From Agathobacter sp. (GTDB lineage: Bacteria > Bacillota > Clostridia > Lachnospirales > Lachnospiraceae), in assembly GCA_022775045.1 (NCBI GenBank), contig JALFLB010000060.1, positions 1 to 64,000 of the forward strand: a DNA stretch of 64,000 nucleotides, given 5' to 3'. Positions 22,677 to 31,223 of the stretch are shown piece after piece. The position numbers and the translations under genes were made by a program. Below the pieces are notes generated by a model. It had not been told where the DNA came from and did not search any database. It saw only the letters and a list, made by a program, of their open reading frames with translations. Each line of letters begins with the position of its first letter. The stretch's first letter is position 1.

Positions 22677-24401
22677 TTACTCAAAATTCTTAAGCACTTC
22701 TGCTTTCAAATCCTCCAGCATCTTATCTGCCTCATCCAAAGCGGTTCCTTTGACGCCAACATAGAACTTGATTTTGGGTTCTGTCCCTGACGGACGGACA
22801 CAGCACCATGCATCGTCTGAGAGTTCAAAATACAGTACATTAGAAGCCGGAAGTCCAGTAGATGTCACTTGTCCTGTCTTTATTACCTTGCGGGTATCTG
22901 CCTTGTAGTCACGAACTGCAAGAACATCAAACGCCCCCAATTTTGCCGGTGTATGATTTCTTGCCCGATCCATAATCTCCTGAATCTGGGCAGCTCCATC
23001 AATTCCCTTTAAGGTCATGGTTGCAATACCCTCACGATAATAACCATATTTCTCGTACATCTCAATCATTCCATCCCACAAAGTTTTTCCCTGGGACTTA
23101 TAATAAGCAGCAACCTCGCAAAGCATACATACAGCTGCCGGAGCATCCTTGTCTCTTGCATAAGTCCCCGGCAGACAACCATAGCTTTCCTCGAAACCAA
23201 AAACATAGTTCTTATCTCTGTTTTTCTCGTACTTAAGCATCTGCTCTCCGATATATTTAAATCCAGTCAACACCTCAACTAGTTCTACATTATAAGCCGC
23301 TGCAATTGCATGTGCCATATTGGTAGAAACAATTGACTCTACCAGTACTGGATTCTTCGGCATTGTCCCGGCAGCAGATTTCTGTCCCAAAATATATTCC
23401 GCAATCAGCATCGCAGACATATTTCCTGTAAATGTGACATATTCTCCACTCTTTGTATCCTTACAATATACCCCGAGACGATCCGCATCCGGATCCGTTG
23501 CCAGAACAAGATCCGCATCCTTCTCCTTTGCGAGCTTAAGTGCAAGCTCCCATGCATCCGGATTCTCTGGATTCGGATACGGTGCCGTTGGAAAATGGCC
23601 GTCAGCCACTGCCTGCTGCGGCTCAATGAACACATTTTCAAACCCAAGATCCTTAAGAACACGCTGTACCGGACCAAGTCCTGTTCCATGAAGCGGAGTA
23701 TATACAATTTTAATGTCTTTCGCCATCTTCTTGATTATCTCCGGATGAATTGACAGATTCCTAAGCTCTGCAAAATATGCTTCATCCAGTTCCTCATCAA
23801 TCACATTGTAAAGACCGGCTGAAACTGCAACATCCTTATCCATAGTCTTCACCATATCAAATGAAGTAACCTTGGCAACTTCTGCCATTATGCCAGTATC
23901 ATGAGGAGGTGTAACCTGTGCCCCATCTGACCAGTATACCTTATATCCGTTATACTCTCTCGGATTGTGGCTCGCTGTAATTACAATACCTGCAATACAG
24001 CCAAGCTGTCGAACTGCAAACGACAGTTCCGGTACCGGACGCAGGCTTGGAAATACATAGGTCTTAATTCCATTCGCTGCCAGACAAAGAGCTGCTGCAT
24101 CCGTAAATTCATCTGCCATCAGTCGGGAATCATGCGCGATTGCAACTCCCTTCGCCTGTCCGCCCTGGGCAATAATATAATTTGCCAGTCCCTGTGTAGC
24201 CTGGCGCACGGTATATATATTCATACGATTGGTTCCTGCTCCGATTACTCCTCGAAGTCCGGCAGTACCAAACTCCAGAGTACGGTAAAAACGGTCTTCT
24301 ATTTCCTTTTCATCACCAGCAAGTGCCTTCAGCTCAGCCTTAGTATCATCATCAAAATATGGGTCATTACACCACTTTTCATATTCCTGTCTATAATCCA
24401 T
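22677..24401 (-). CDS. Phosphoglucomutase/phosphomannomutase
   Basis: 574 residues, the alpha-D-phosphohexomutase family of PgcA size. Ser144 in ITASHNPREYNG is the phosphorylated catalytic residue, DPDADRLG binds the metal, GFEESYG binds the sugar, and RPSGTEPKIKFY binds phosphate. It interconverts glucose-1-P and glucose-6-P, possibly mannose as well, feeding UDP-glucose. AGGAGG lies 10 bases before the ATG. It heads the pgm-zinc ribbon-LCP transcript. Confidence 0.94.
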   Translation of the reverse strand: MDYRQEYEKWCNDPYFDDDTKAELKALAGDEKEIEDRFYRTLEFGTAGLRGVIGAGTNRMNIYTVRQATQGLANYIIAQGGQAKGVAIAHDSRLMADEFTDAAALCLAANGIKTYVFPSLRPVPELSFAVRQLGCIAGIVITASHNPREYNGYKVYWSDGAQVTPPHDTGIMAEVAKVTSFDMVKTMDKDVAVSAGLYNVIDEELDEAYFAELRNLSIHPEIIKKMAKDIKIVYTPLHGTGLGPVQRVLKDLGFENVFIEPQQAVADGHFPTAPYPNPENPDAWELALKLAKEKDADLVLATDPDADRLGVYCKDTKSGEYVTFTGNMSAMLIAEYILGQKSAAGTMPKNPVLVESIVSTNMAHAIAAAYNVELVEVLTGFKYIGEQMLKYEKNRDKNYVFGFEESYGCLPGTYARDKDAPAAVCMLCEVAAYYKSQGKTLWDGMIEMYEKYGYYREGIATMTLKGIDGAAQIQEIMDRARNHTPAKLGAFDVLAVRDYKADTRKVIKTGQVTSTGLPASNVLYFELSDDAWCCVRPSGTEPKIKFYVGVKGTALDEADKMLEDLKAEVLKNFE

Positions 24402-24442
24402 TAATCTGTGTCCCTCCTATTTTCATTGTCATACTGTAAGTC

Positions 24443-24471
24443 ATTCTAGCACAAACGAAACAGTTTGGAAA
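24443..24471 (-). promoter_or_regulatory. Promoter of the phosphoglucomutase operon
   Basis: On the minus strand: TTTCCA (24471-24466), a 17-base spacer and TAGAAT (24448-24443) with an extended -10 TGC. It lies downstream of the terminator at 24523-24569. Confidence 0.6.
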
Positions 24472-24522
24472 GTTTTTACTTGAAATATTAGAATCTCTTA
24501 AGAAATTTTTCTTTGCAATAAA

Positions 24523-24569
24523 AAGAAAACGCCGCATCGTACAACTATGTATCAACACGGCGTCTTCTT
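24523..24569 (-). terminator. Intrinsic terminator overlapping a mini-ORF
   Basis: 12-bp stem with one mismatch (AAGAAAACGCCG / CGGCGTCTTCTT) and a 23-base loop. The minus-strand 3' side is followed by TTTTATTGC. It ends the 69-aa gene transcript. Confidence 0.7.
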
Positions 24570-24586
24570 ATGTGTAATTCATCCAT
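24545..24586 (-). CDS. 13-aa Arg-rich mini-ORF inside terminator
   Basis: ATG GAT GAA ... TAG encodes MDELHIRRRRVDT. An AGGAGGA site ten bases upstream overlaps the stop of the preceding 69-aa gene. The stop codon lies in the terminator loop, so a ribosome finishing it would cover the hairpin's first arm. It could be an attenuator leader or chance. Confidence 0.3.
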   Translation of the reverse strand: MDELHIRRRRVDT

Positions 24587-24601
24587 TACCGACTGCTCCT
24601 C

Positions 24602-24811
24602 CTAGCAATATGCCTGAAATGTCTGATTTTCCTCCAGTGCAAGCTCCCTCATCTGATTTTGAAGAATGCCCTCAAAGGTCTTCTCCTTTTGCGTGCCCCG
24701 ATGCTCATCCCTGTTTCTCGGTGTATAGTACGCGATGGTATTCACTTGCCCAATTGGAATAATTACCTGATACCTCTCTTCGAATTTTGCGGTAACGCGC
24801 CTCCCTTCCAT
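24602..24811 (-). CDS. Hypothetical 69-aa protein
   Basis: Small mixed-charge protein with no membrane segment. It starts MEGRRVTAKFEERYQVIIPI and its C-terminal half is helical (KTFEGILQNQMRELALEE). No family is recognised. The ribosome site is weak. It is followed by a clear terminator, which supports it being a transcribed unit, and it ends just before the mini-ORF. Confidence 0.5.
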   Translation of the reverse strand: MEGRRVTAKFEERYQVIIPIGQVNTIAYYTPRNRDEHRGTQKEKTFEGILQNQMRELALEENQTFQAYC

Positions 24812-24910
24812 GATTGGCGTTTACAAGTTAATTCTTGTTTCTAATATATTTATCGGACAATTCTTCACATTTAATTACATTTTTCTAAATATTTCATCCA
24901 AAAGATGCAT

Positions 24911-24948
24911 AAAAAAAACCATGCGGTCAGAAATTCTGACTCGCATGG
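24911..24948 (-). terminator. Strong intrinsic terminator
   Basis: Stem of about 13 bp (CCATGCG/CGCATGG continued by TCAGAA/TTCTGA with one mismatch), followed on the minus strand by a run of eight T. It ends the secreted-protein operon, seven bases beyond the stop at 24955. Confidence 0.92.
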
Positions 24949-24954
24949 CATTTT

Positions 24955-25857
24955 CTACTTCTTTGTTACATAAGAATAGGCCTGTGTAACAATCTCATAG
25001 TGATCATAGGTTGGATGTGAATACTGACTGATATAAACCGAATACTCCGGGGAGGTTGTTGTCTCTTTCTTGGATAAAGAAAATGTATAACGATCAAGAC
25101 CGATAATCTGGTCTGCCGCATCGTAGTAAATTACATAGCTGACACCAGCAACCGATTTGTTTAAGTTATTCTTGCGATTAAATTTGAACTTAATATAATT
25201 TCCATCCTCAGAAACATCTTTTTGTTTCACAACCACTTCGTCTGCTTTCGCATTCTTATATGTATAATTTGGATCTCTGTCCAACGCTACAATTTTATAG
25301 CTAAACTGGGAATAATCAATTTGCGTATCTCTTCCGACATAAATTGTCTCATATGCGGTCTTTCCTGCAAGAACTTTATACGTCCGGTAGGTTGGCTCCT
25401 CTTTTACAATAGAACCATCAGCAGCCTTAAAGGTATACTTATAAATAACGGAATCAAAAACCTGCTTCGTATTATTTTTAATCTTCAGTAATGCATATCC
25501 TCCATCAAGGGGCTGCGCTGAAATTGTCAAATCAGCTTTCTTAACTGTAATCTTAAGCTTGTAGGTCTTGGTGGACCGATAATCCTTATAGGTAACAGTA
25601 ACCGTTGCTTTTCCTGCTTTCTTTGCTTCTAAGGTATAAGCATATTTCTGTCCCTTTTTCTTTGCTGCCTTCACAATTTTCTTATTTGAGGAGGACACTT
25701 TTGTAATTGTCGTTCCGAAAATATGCCCCTCAAAGGATTCCCCGACATACATGGTCTGTGATTTTGTCTCTGCCTTCGTTGTAACCGGCGCAAATGCGAC
25801 AATCACCATTACAATTGCCATAAATACGCTCATCATTCTCTTAATCAGCTTGTTCAT
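24955..25857 (-). CDS. Secreted protein with Ig-like N-terminal domain
   Basis: 300 residues. A signal peptide occupies 1-31 (MNKLIKRMMSVFMAIVMV ... TTKA). A BIG2-like domain at about 35-105 carries SSSNKKIVKAAKK and GKATVTVTY. A beta-sandwich part at about 110-300 has repeated strands ending ...SYVTKK. No catalytic motif or wall anchor is seen. I chose the ATG at 25857 because AAGGAGA is eight bases upstream. It is the last gene before a strong terminator, 29 bases after another BIG2 protein. Probably an extracellular matrix or adhesion component. Confidence 0.75.
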   Translation of the reverse strand: MNKLIKRMMSVFMAIVMVIVAFAPVTTKAETKSQTMYVGESFEGHIFGTTITKVSSSNKKIVKAAKKKGQKYAYTLEAKKAGKATVTVTYKDYRSTKTYKLKITVKKADLTISAQPLDGGYALLKIKNNTKQVFDSVIYKYTFKAADGSIVKEEPTYRTYKVLAGKTAYETIYVGRDTQIDYSQFSYKIVALDRDPNYTYKNAKADEVVVKQKDVSEDGNYIKFKFNRKNNLNKSVAGVSYVIYYDAADQIIGLDRYTFSLSKKETTTSPEYSVYISQYSHPTYDHYEIVTQAYSYVTKK

Positions 25858-25886
25858 TTTATTTTCTCCTTCCAAATCCTTTTCCT

Positions 25887-27209
25887 TTATGGGTTCACAC
25901 GCACCTTACAGGCATAAGTTTTTCCGCCTGATTTCAAGGTTATCGTTGCAGTTCCGGCTCCCTTTGCAGTAACCTTTCCCGAAGAATTAACCGTAGCTAC
26001 CTTCTTATTGCTACTGGTCCATGTTACCTTCTTTGCAGTACCCACCTGCTTAAAAGTTCCTGACTTTCCGACAGACAGATTCATCGTACTCTTATTGAGT
26101 GCAATCCCACAGGTTGTTGTCGTATAATTCTTATCAACACCTGAAGCACTATCAATTCCCGATGCTGTATAGGTCTTACCGGCAATTACGACGGAATTTT
26201 CTGTATGCACTTTGCCACTCACTACTTTTACATTCATTTGGTAATGATCTAAGATCTTCTTATAAGCATTTGCATAACCGGTATAATTGACTTTTCCCCC
26301 TTCAAAAGCTTTCTTTGCAGATACAGATGTACCGCTTGTACTCACATTTGCTTTCATCCACTGATTGGCAGCAACAACTTTCTCGTAATCGCTCATATCC
26401 GATGTAACATAATTTTCCCAAACCACCTTAAGCACATTTGCCTCGGTCCTGCTGATCACCTTGAAGGAATAAGTGTAGGATTTTGTTCCAATGGTGGCCG
26501 TAATCTTAGTTGTTCCCGCCTTCTTAGCTGTAACAACCCCCTCACTGTTTACGGTTGCCACAGAGGTCTTGGAACTTTTCCACTTTACCGTCTTGGAACT
26601 ATTGCAGACGGCAATGGTCTTCTTCTCACCGGCATACATCGTCTTAGACCCCGTCTGAATCTGCAGAGAGGTACTGTTCGTATAATGAATTTTGTTCGCG
26701 ATTGCGTATTTTTCTGCAACTGATCCATATGGCGCTACAATTGTCAGTTTATTCAGATCACACCCTGCAAATGCATTTTTTCCAATTATTTTTACACTTG
26801 CCGGGATTTCAATCCGATACAGGTTTTTCTGATCCTGAAATGCGTTTTCCTCAATGGTTGTATACCCGGATGGAATTTTGACGCTTGTAATATTCTTTAC
26901 CACCACACTGAAATAGGATCCAACGTTCGTAACCGTATAACTGTTACATTTTTGGGGTAATGTAACCGACTTCTTGGTTCCTCCATACATATAAATCGTA
27001 CAACCGCTTTTCTCCGTCGCCGTTGTTGGTATGTAATAGGCAAATCCATTAGTATCATTTGCATACTGTGAACCATCCGTATCTTTATAGATATCAAGTT
27101 TGGTCTGCGTTGCTGCCGATACAGCCAGACTGCTTCCCATCAGCACACATACCGTCATTACTGCAATGCCGCATCTGCGCATCAATGATTTCCATTTTTT
27201 CTTTTTCAT
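25887..27209 (-). CDS. Secreted LRR / BIG2 / pseudo-transglutaminase protein
   Basis: 440 residues. Order: signal peptide (1-33); short unique part; a BspA-type leucine-rich repeat pair (about 95-160: TTIEENAFQDQKNLYRIEIP, KIIGKNAFAGC); a BIG2 domain (about 180-255); a transglutaminase-like fold (about 260-360); a second BIG2 domain (about 370-440). In the transglutaminase-like part, GKVNYTGYANAY aligns with the usual GxxCxGYA, so Tyr replaces the catalytic Cys while the His region (VHTEN) stays. It is therefore probably a binding module. AGGAGGAG precedes the ATG. Confidence 0.8.
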   Translation of the reverse strand: MKKKKWKSLMRRCGIAVMTVCVLMGSSLAVSAATQTKLDIYKDTDGSQYANDTNGFAYYIPTTATEKSGCTIYMYGGTKKSVTLPQKCNSYTVTNVGSYFSVVVKNITSVKIPSGYTTIEENAFQDQKNLYRIEIPASVKIIGKNAFAGCDLNKLTIVAPYGSVAEKYAIANKIHYTNSTSLQIQTGSKTMYAGEKKTIAVCNSSKTVKWKSSKTSVATVNSEGVVTAKKAGTTKITATIGTKSYTYSFKVISRTEANVLKVVWENYVTSDMSDYEKVVAANQWMKANVSTSGTSVSAKKAFEGGKVNYTGYANAYKKILDHYQMNVKVVSGKVHTENSVVIAGKTYTASGIDSASGVDKNYTTTTCGIALNKSTMNLSVGKSGTFKQVGTAKKVTWTSSNKKVATVNSSGKVTAKGAGTATITLKSGGKTYACKVRVNP

Positions 27210-27225
27210 AAGTCTGCTCCTCCTT

Positions 27226-29382
27226 TTATTTTCCCTTTTTGGCTACCTTTACATCACTTTTCACCTTCCCCTTCAGAACAAGAACTGGATTTTTCCCCTT
27301 CTTAACGGTGAGAGAATTTTTTTCAATGGTAATCTTCTTCTTTGAAGCCGTATTGATGACAATTGGTGATCTGCTGCATTTTTTTATTGTATTCCCCTTA
27401 ATTGTCAGGGAATTTCTGATTGACTGAATATAAATACCTTCCTGCGTAGCTGTCTCAATTCTATTGCTGGCAATTGTGCTCCAGACCGTAGAATCATCCT
27501 CGATGCAAATCCCCTTCCCCTTGGTATTTGTAATCTTGTTGCTTTTAATCTCATTGACAGCACAATCAAGATTCAACTGAATTGCATGCCTTTTATTCTT
27601 GCTTATGATGTTGGAGGAAATACTGTTTTCCACCTGACTTCCTTCATACAATGCAATTGCATATTTCTGATTCTCTGTCAATGTGTTTTTGGTGATGGAC
27701 TTGGCAGTAGAATCCAGATTGAGAAAAATCCCATTTTGCCCAGACTTGGAAATCTTATTTCCCGAAATGGTCCCGCTTACAGATGAACCATCATAAACAT
27801 TGATTCCATGCCAGCTGCAGGAACTGATCACATTATTAGTAATGTTTTTTACCTGACACACATCATTCAGATTGATTCCATTGTCATCACATTTTGATAT
27901 TGTATTCTTGTCTATATTTCCAGTTACCTTACTGTTGTCATGGAGACTGATTCCATAATACATACTTTCTGTAATCTTATTACCGCTGATTCTCCGCACA
28001 GAAGAATAATCATCAATACAGATTCCATTTCGCGTTGCGTTCTGGACAGAATTGTTTTGAATTGAAATATTCTTACTTTCGGCATCCACCAGAATTCCGT
28101 CTTCCCATGAGTTTTCATCGTGATTACTAATCTTATTTCCAGATACCGTACTGTCTCTGGTATCTGAAAGATGAATCCCATATCCACAAGTCTTTATCAC
28201 ATTTCCGGTAACATTCACATTACTAATATAATAATTATTTGCAGGAATCACATCACTCGATCCTTTTCCTACAGCCTGCTGATCCTGCTCCAGCCAATAA
28301 CCATATACACGGATTCCTGTATGATCAGTTGCATAACGATCCGAGCTAAGCGAAATGTGATTATTGGATATATACGTACATGCATCCGGTAGCTTCTGTG
28401 GATTAATGGTCTCTTTTCCATCAAATATTGTCGTATATATCGCTTTAATACTATCAGAATCATTTGCAAATGGTCTGAAATAGGCAAACGTTATTCCCGC
28501 TCCGCAATTAATGATTTTATTTTCTCTGATATCACAATCCCGATAATTGAGTGCGACAATACATTCTCCCTCAACATTCTTAAATGTATTGTTCTTAATC
28601 TGAATATTGGTATGATAACGACCAATCAGCATATTATGAGTTCCTAATCCTTTGGAGACATTTTCAAATGTACATCCAGTCACAACCACATCCTTCATTG
28701 GTGTTCCATCAAGAATAATTCCACTGAAAACATACTCTGAACACGGCATATCCAGCTGCAATGCTTCCTGATTTCCCGGTGCATTGGTTTGCAACATATC
28801 TTTAAAGGTACAGTTTTTTACGAAAAATCCCTCAATTGCTGCAACCTCCATCTGATGAGCGCAACCTCCCCCCTGAATGACACAGCCTTCAAACAAAACA
28901 TTCCGCGCATGTGCCATACGCACCAGTGATGATGTATTGACATTATTACCGACCCAGTTTCCACCAAGAATAGAAACATTTTTAATTGTTCCATACCCCC
29001 CCATTGTTGCAATATTTTTATTGGTTTTGGGAGTTCCCAGCATAATCATATTGCCGTTATCTTTGGTGTATTTCAGCGTAACCCCTCTCACATCAAGCGT
29101 GGTATTGGCAAAAATATGGAGTGTACCTTCCAGTTCATAGGTTCCTTCCGGAACCTTTACCGTATAAATCCGTCCTTCGCTATAATTATTTTGTGCATAA
29201 CTTAAAGCACTATCTATCGCATCTTTCGGTGATTGTGCAGTTGACATATTAACCTGAATGGTATTGCCTGAGACTGTGTAGCCCGTCTCTGCATGTACAA
29301 CATCCAAATCATGAATAAAACTGAAAAGCAGCACTGCTGCCAAAATTTCAATTCCTAATACAAATTTCTTAACGTATTTCAT
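27226..29382 (-). CDS. Secreted right-handed beta-helix protein A
   Basis: 718 residues. A signal-like N-terminus (FVLGIEILAAVLLFSFI, cleavage near VHAETG) is followed by a parallel beta-helix made of about twenty coils with the repeated pattern GNxIxxxxxxGIxxxxxS. Such helices occur in pectate lyases, NosD-like proteins and surface adhesins. No lyase active-site signature is evident by eye. It is a paralogue of the next protein. Its ATG overlaps the upstream stop by one base (TAATG), so translation is coupled. Confidence 0.82.
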   Translation of the reverse strand: MKYVKKFVLGIEILAAVLLFSFIHDLDVVHAETGYTVSGNTIQVNMSTAQSPKDAIDSALSYAQNNYSEGRIYTVKVPEGTYELEGTLHIFANTTLDVRGVTLKYTKDNGNMIMLGTPKTNKNIATMGGYGTIKNVSILGGNWVGNNVNTSSLVRMAHARNVLFEGCVIQGGGCAHQMEVAAIEGFFVKNCTFKDMLQTNAPGNQEALQLDMPCSEYVFSGIILDGTPMKDVVVTGCTFENVSKGLGTHNMLIGRYHTNIQIKNNTFKNVEGECIVALNYRDCDIRENKIINCGAGITFAYFRPFANDSDSIKAIYTTIFDGKETINPQKLPDACTYISNNHISLSSDRYATDHTGIRVYGYWLEQDQQAVGKGSSDVIPANNYYISNVNVTGNVIKTCGYGIHLSDTRDSTVSGNKISNHDENSWEDGILVDAESKNISIQNNSVQNATRNGICIDDYSSVRRISGNKITESMYYGISLHDNSKVTGNIDKNTISKCDDNGINLNDVCQVKNITNNVISSCSWHGINVYDGSSVSGTISGNKISKSGQNGIFLNLDSTAKSITKNTLTENQKYAIALYEGSQVENSISSNIISKNKRHAIQLNLDCAVNEIKSNKITNTKGKGICIEDDSTVWSTIASNRIETATQEGIYIQSIRNSLTIKGNTIKKCSRSPIVINTASKKKITIEKNSLTVKKGKNPVLVLKGKVKSDVKVAKKGK

Positions 29383-31205
29383 TACTCTTTAACTACTCCG
29401 TTTATAACATGTATCTTTTCCTGCCCCTTCTTCGTCGTAATCTTATTACCAGTAATGGTAATCTTCTTCTTCGAAGTTGTATTGATCACGATTGGATAAG
29501 TGGCACTGTTTTTGATCGTATTTCCTGAAATCTTCTTTGCATAGCATTTCAAGGAAATTGAAATGCCGTGTGATTTACTATCAGATATATGATTCCCCGA
29601 AATTTCTCCGCTCACACTGCTATTATCGTATAAACCGATTCCAAAACCACCACTGTTTTTGATTATATTTTTCTTAATATTTTTCGCAGAACATTTATCA
29701 TTTAAAAATATTCCATTGTTCTTACTTTTTTCAATGGTATTACCGGAAATATCTCCCAGAACCTTACTGTGATCGTACAGCCCGATTCCATATTTTCCAC
29801 AGGATTTCAGTATCTTATTATCTTTGATGTTCTTTGCCGTAGTGTCATTCTGTAAAAATATTCCATACCTTCCGGCTTTTTTTATGGTATTCTTCTGAAT
29901 CGAAATCTCCTTGCTGGCGTACTCTGCAAAGATTCCGTCCTTATCCGACTTACTCTTTGTGTTCTCAATCGTATTTCCTGAAATCCTGGCATTCGTAACA
30001 TCCAGCAAATGAATTCCATGTCCGCAAGTCTTAATTTTATTATTGGAAATTGTCACATTTTCTACCGAATAATTTCCTTTGGGAATAAGGTCCGAAGAGC
30101 CCTTTCCAGTGGCTTTCGTATCCTCTTTCAAATCAAATCCATATACCTTGATTCCAACATATTCATCCGCATGCTTATTCTCTGACAGAGTAATATCATT
30201 ACCAGAAATAATGGTATTACAATTATTATCCACCACACCGCATCCGTCCTTTGTTCCATCGTAAATCGTAGTATAAACCGCCTTTACCCCTGGTTTAAAA
30301 TTCTGAAACAAAATACCTGCGCCGCAATTCTTAATCCTATTATTTTTGATATTGCAATTTTTATAATTCAACGCAACAATACACTCTCCATCTACATTTT
30401 CAAATGTATTATTGACAATATCAATATTCTCATGATAGACGCCTACCAGCATACTGTGAGAACCAAGTCCCCGAAGCACATTCTGAAAAGTATTCCCCTC
30501 CACCTTTACATTTTTCATCGGCGTACCGTCAAGTTCTGTACTATTAAATACATATGTTGAACAAGGAACATCAAACTGCAAGGCTTCCTGTTTTTCATTC
30601 GTTCCATTTCCCTTTGCATCGCGAAACGTGCAATTCTTAACCGTAAATCCATCAATGGATGCAATCTCCAGCTGATGTGCGCATCCACCCCCGACAAAGG
30701 TACATCCATCCAGAGTCACGTTCGTTCCATGCGCCAACCTTACCATGGAGGATGAATTAGAATCATTGCCAATAAAGGTGCCACCGACAATCTCTGTGGT
30801 TCCTTTCTCCCCATACCCGGTCAACTTTTGTGATGCTGCAAGAGACCGAAGTCTTACCATATTCCCTGTGTCTGTTTTTTTGAGTGTAACTCCGGTCAAA
30901 TCCAGCTTTACATTTACCGGCAGGTTAAATCCTCCCATCATTTCATAGGTTCCCGCAGGCACCTTAATGGTATACACTTTATCCGGACGATAATTCTTTA
31001 TTGCATAACTCACCGCACTGTTTACACCACGTGTAACATCGGCTTCATTTACTGTCAGTGTCGTTCCGTCCACCTCATATCCCATTGCCGCAGCCTGTAC
31101 AACCGCAACCGAATTGTCCTTTGCCGGAATCGCACTCATTGTCACTGCCAATCCTGAAACGATCATTCCTATCGCAATTTTGGTAACAATTCCCTGATTC
31201 TTCAT
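29382..31205 (-). CDS. Secreted right-handed beta-helix protein B
   Basis: 607 residues with signal peptide (1-41, ending VVQAAA), then the same beta-helix layout as protein A. Conserved blocks between the two include GGGCAHQ(L/M)E, ECIVALNY(K/R)(N/D)C, GKGSSD(L/V)IP and a shared C-terminal PIVINT(T/A)SKKKITI. The duplication is old, with many substitutions, and A has about five extra coils. The ribosome site AGGAGG is good. It precedes A in one transcript, likely together with the GDPD-like gene 18 bases upstream. Confidence 0.82.
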   Translation of the reverse strand: MKNQGIVTKIAIGMIVSGLAVTMSAIPAKDNSVAVVQAAAMGYEVDGTTLTVNEADVTRGVNSAVSYAIKNYRPDKVYTIKVPAGTYEMMGGFNLPVNVKLDLTGVTLKKTDTGNMVRLRSLAASQKLTGYGEKGTTEIVGGTFIGNDSNSSSMVRLAHGTNVTLDGCTFVGGGCAHQLEIASIDGFTVKNCTFRDAKGNGTNEKQEALQFDVPCSTYVFNSTELDGTPMKNVKVEGNTFQNVLRGLGSHSMLVGVYHENIDIVNNTFENVDGECIVALNYKNCNIKNNRIKNCGAGILFQNFKPGVKAVYTTIYDGTKDGCGVVDNNCNTIISGNDITLSENKHADEYVGIKVYGFDLKEDTKATGKGSSDLIPKGNYSVENVTISNNKIKTCGHGIHLLDVTNARISGNTIENTKSKSDKDGIFAEYASKEISIQKNTIKKAGRYGIFLQNDTTAKNIKDNKILKSCGKYGIGLYDHSKVLGDISGNTIEKSKNNGIFLNDKCSAKNIKKNIIKNSGGFGIGLYDNSSVSGEISGNHISDSKSHGISISLKCYAKKISGNTIKNSATYPIVINTTSKKKITITGNKITTKKGQEKIHVINGVVKE

Positions 31206-31223
31206 TCCAAATCCTCCTCGCAG

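Noticed and set aside
27226-31205. CRISPR-like or DNA-level repeats in the beta-helix genes
   Set aside because: The repeats are at protein level (beta-helix coils) with divergent DNA and no constant spacer length.
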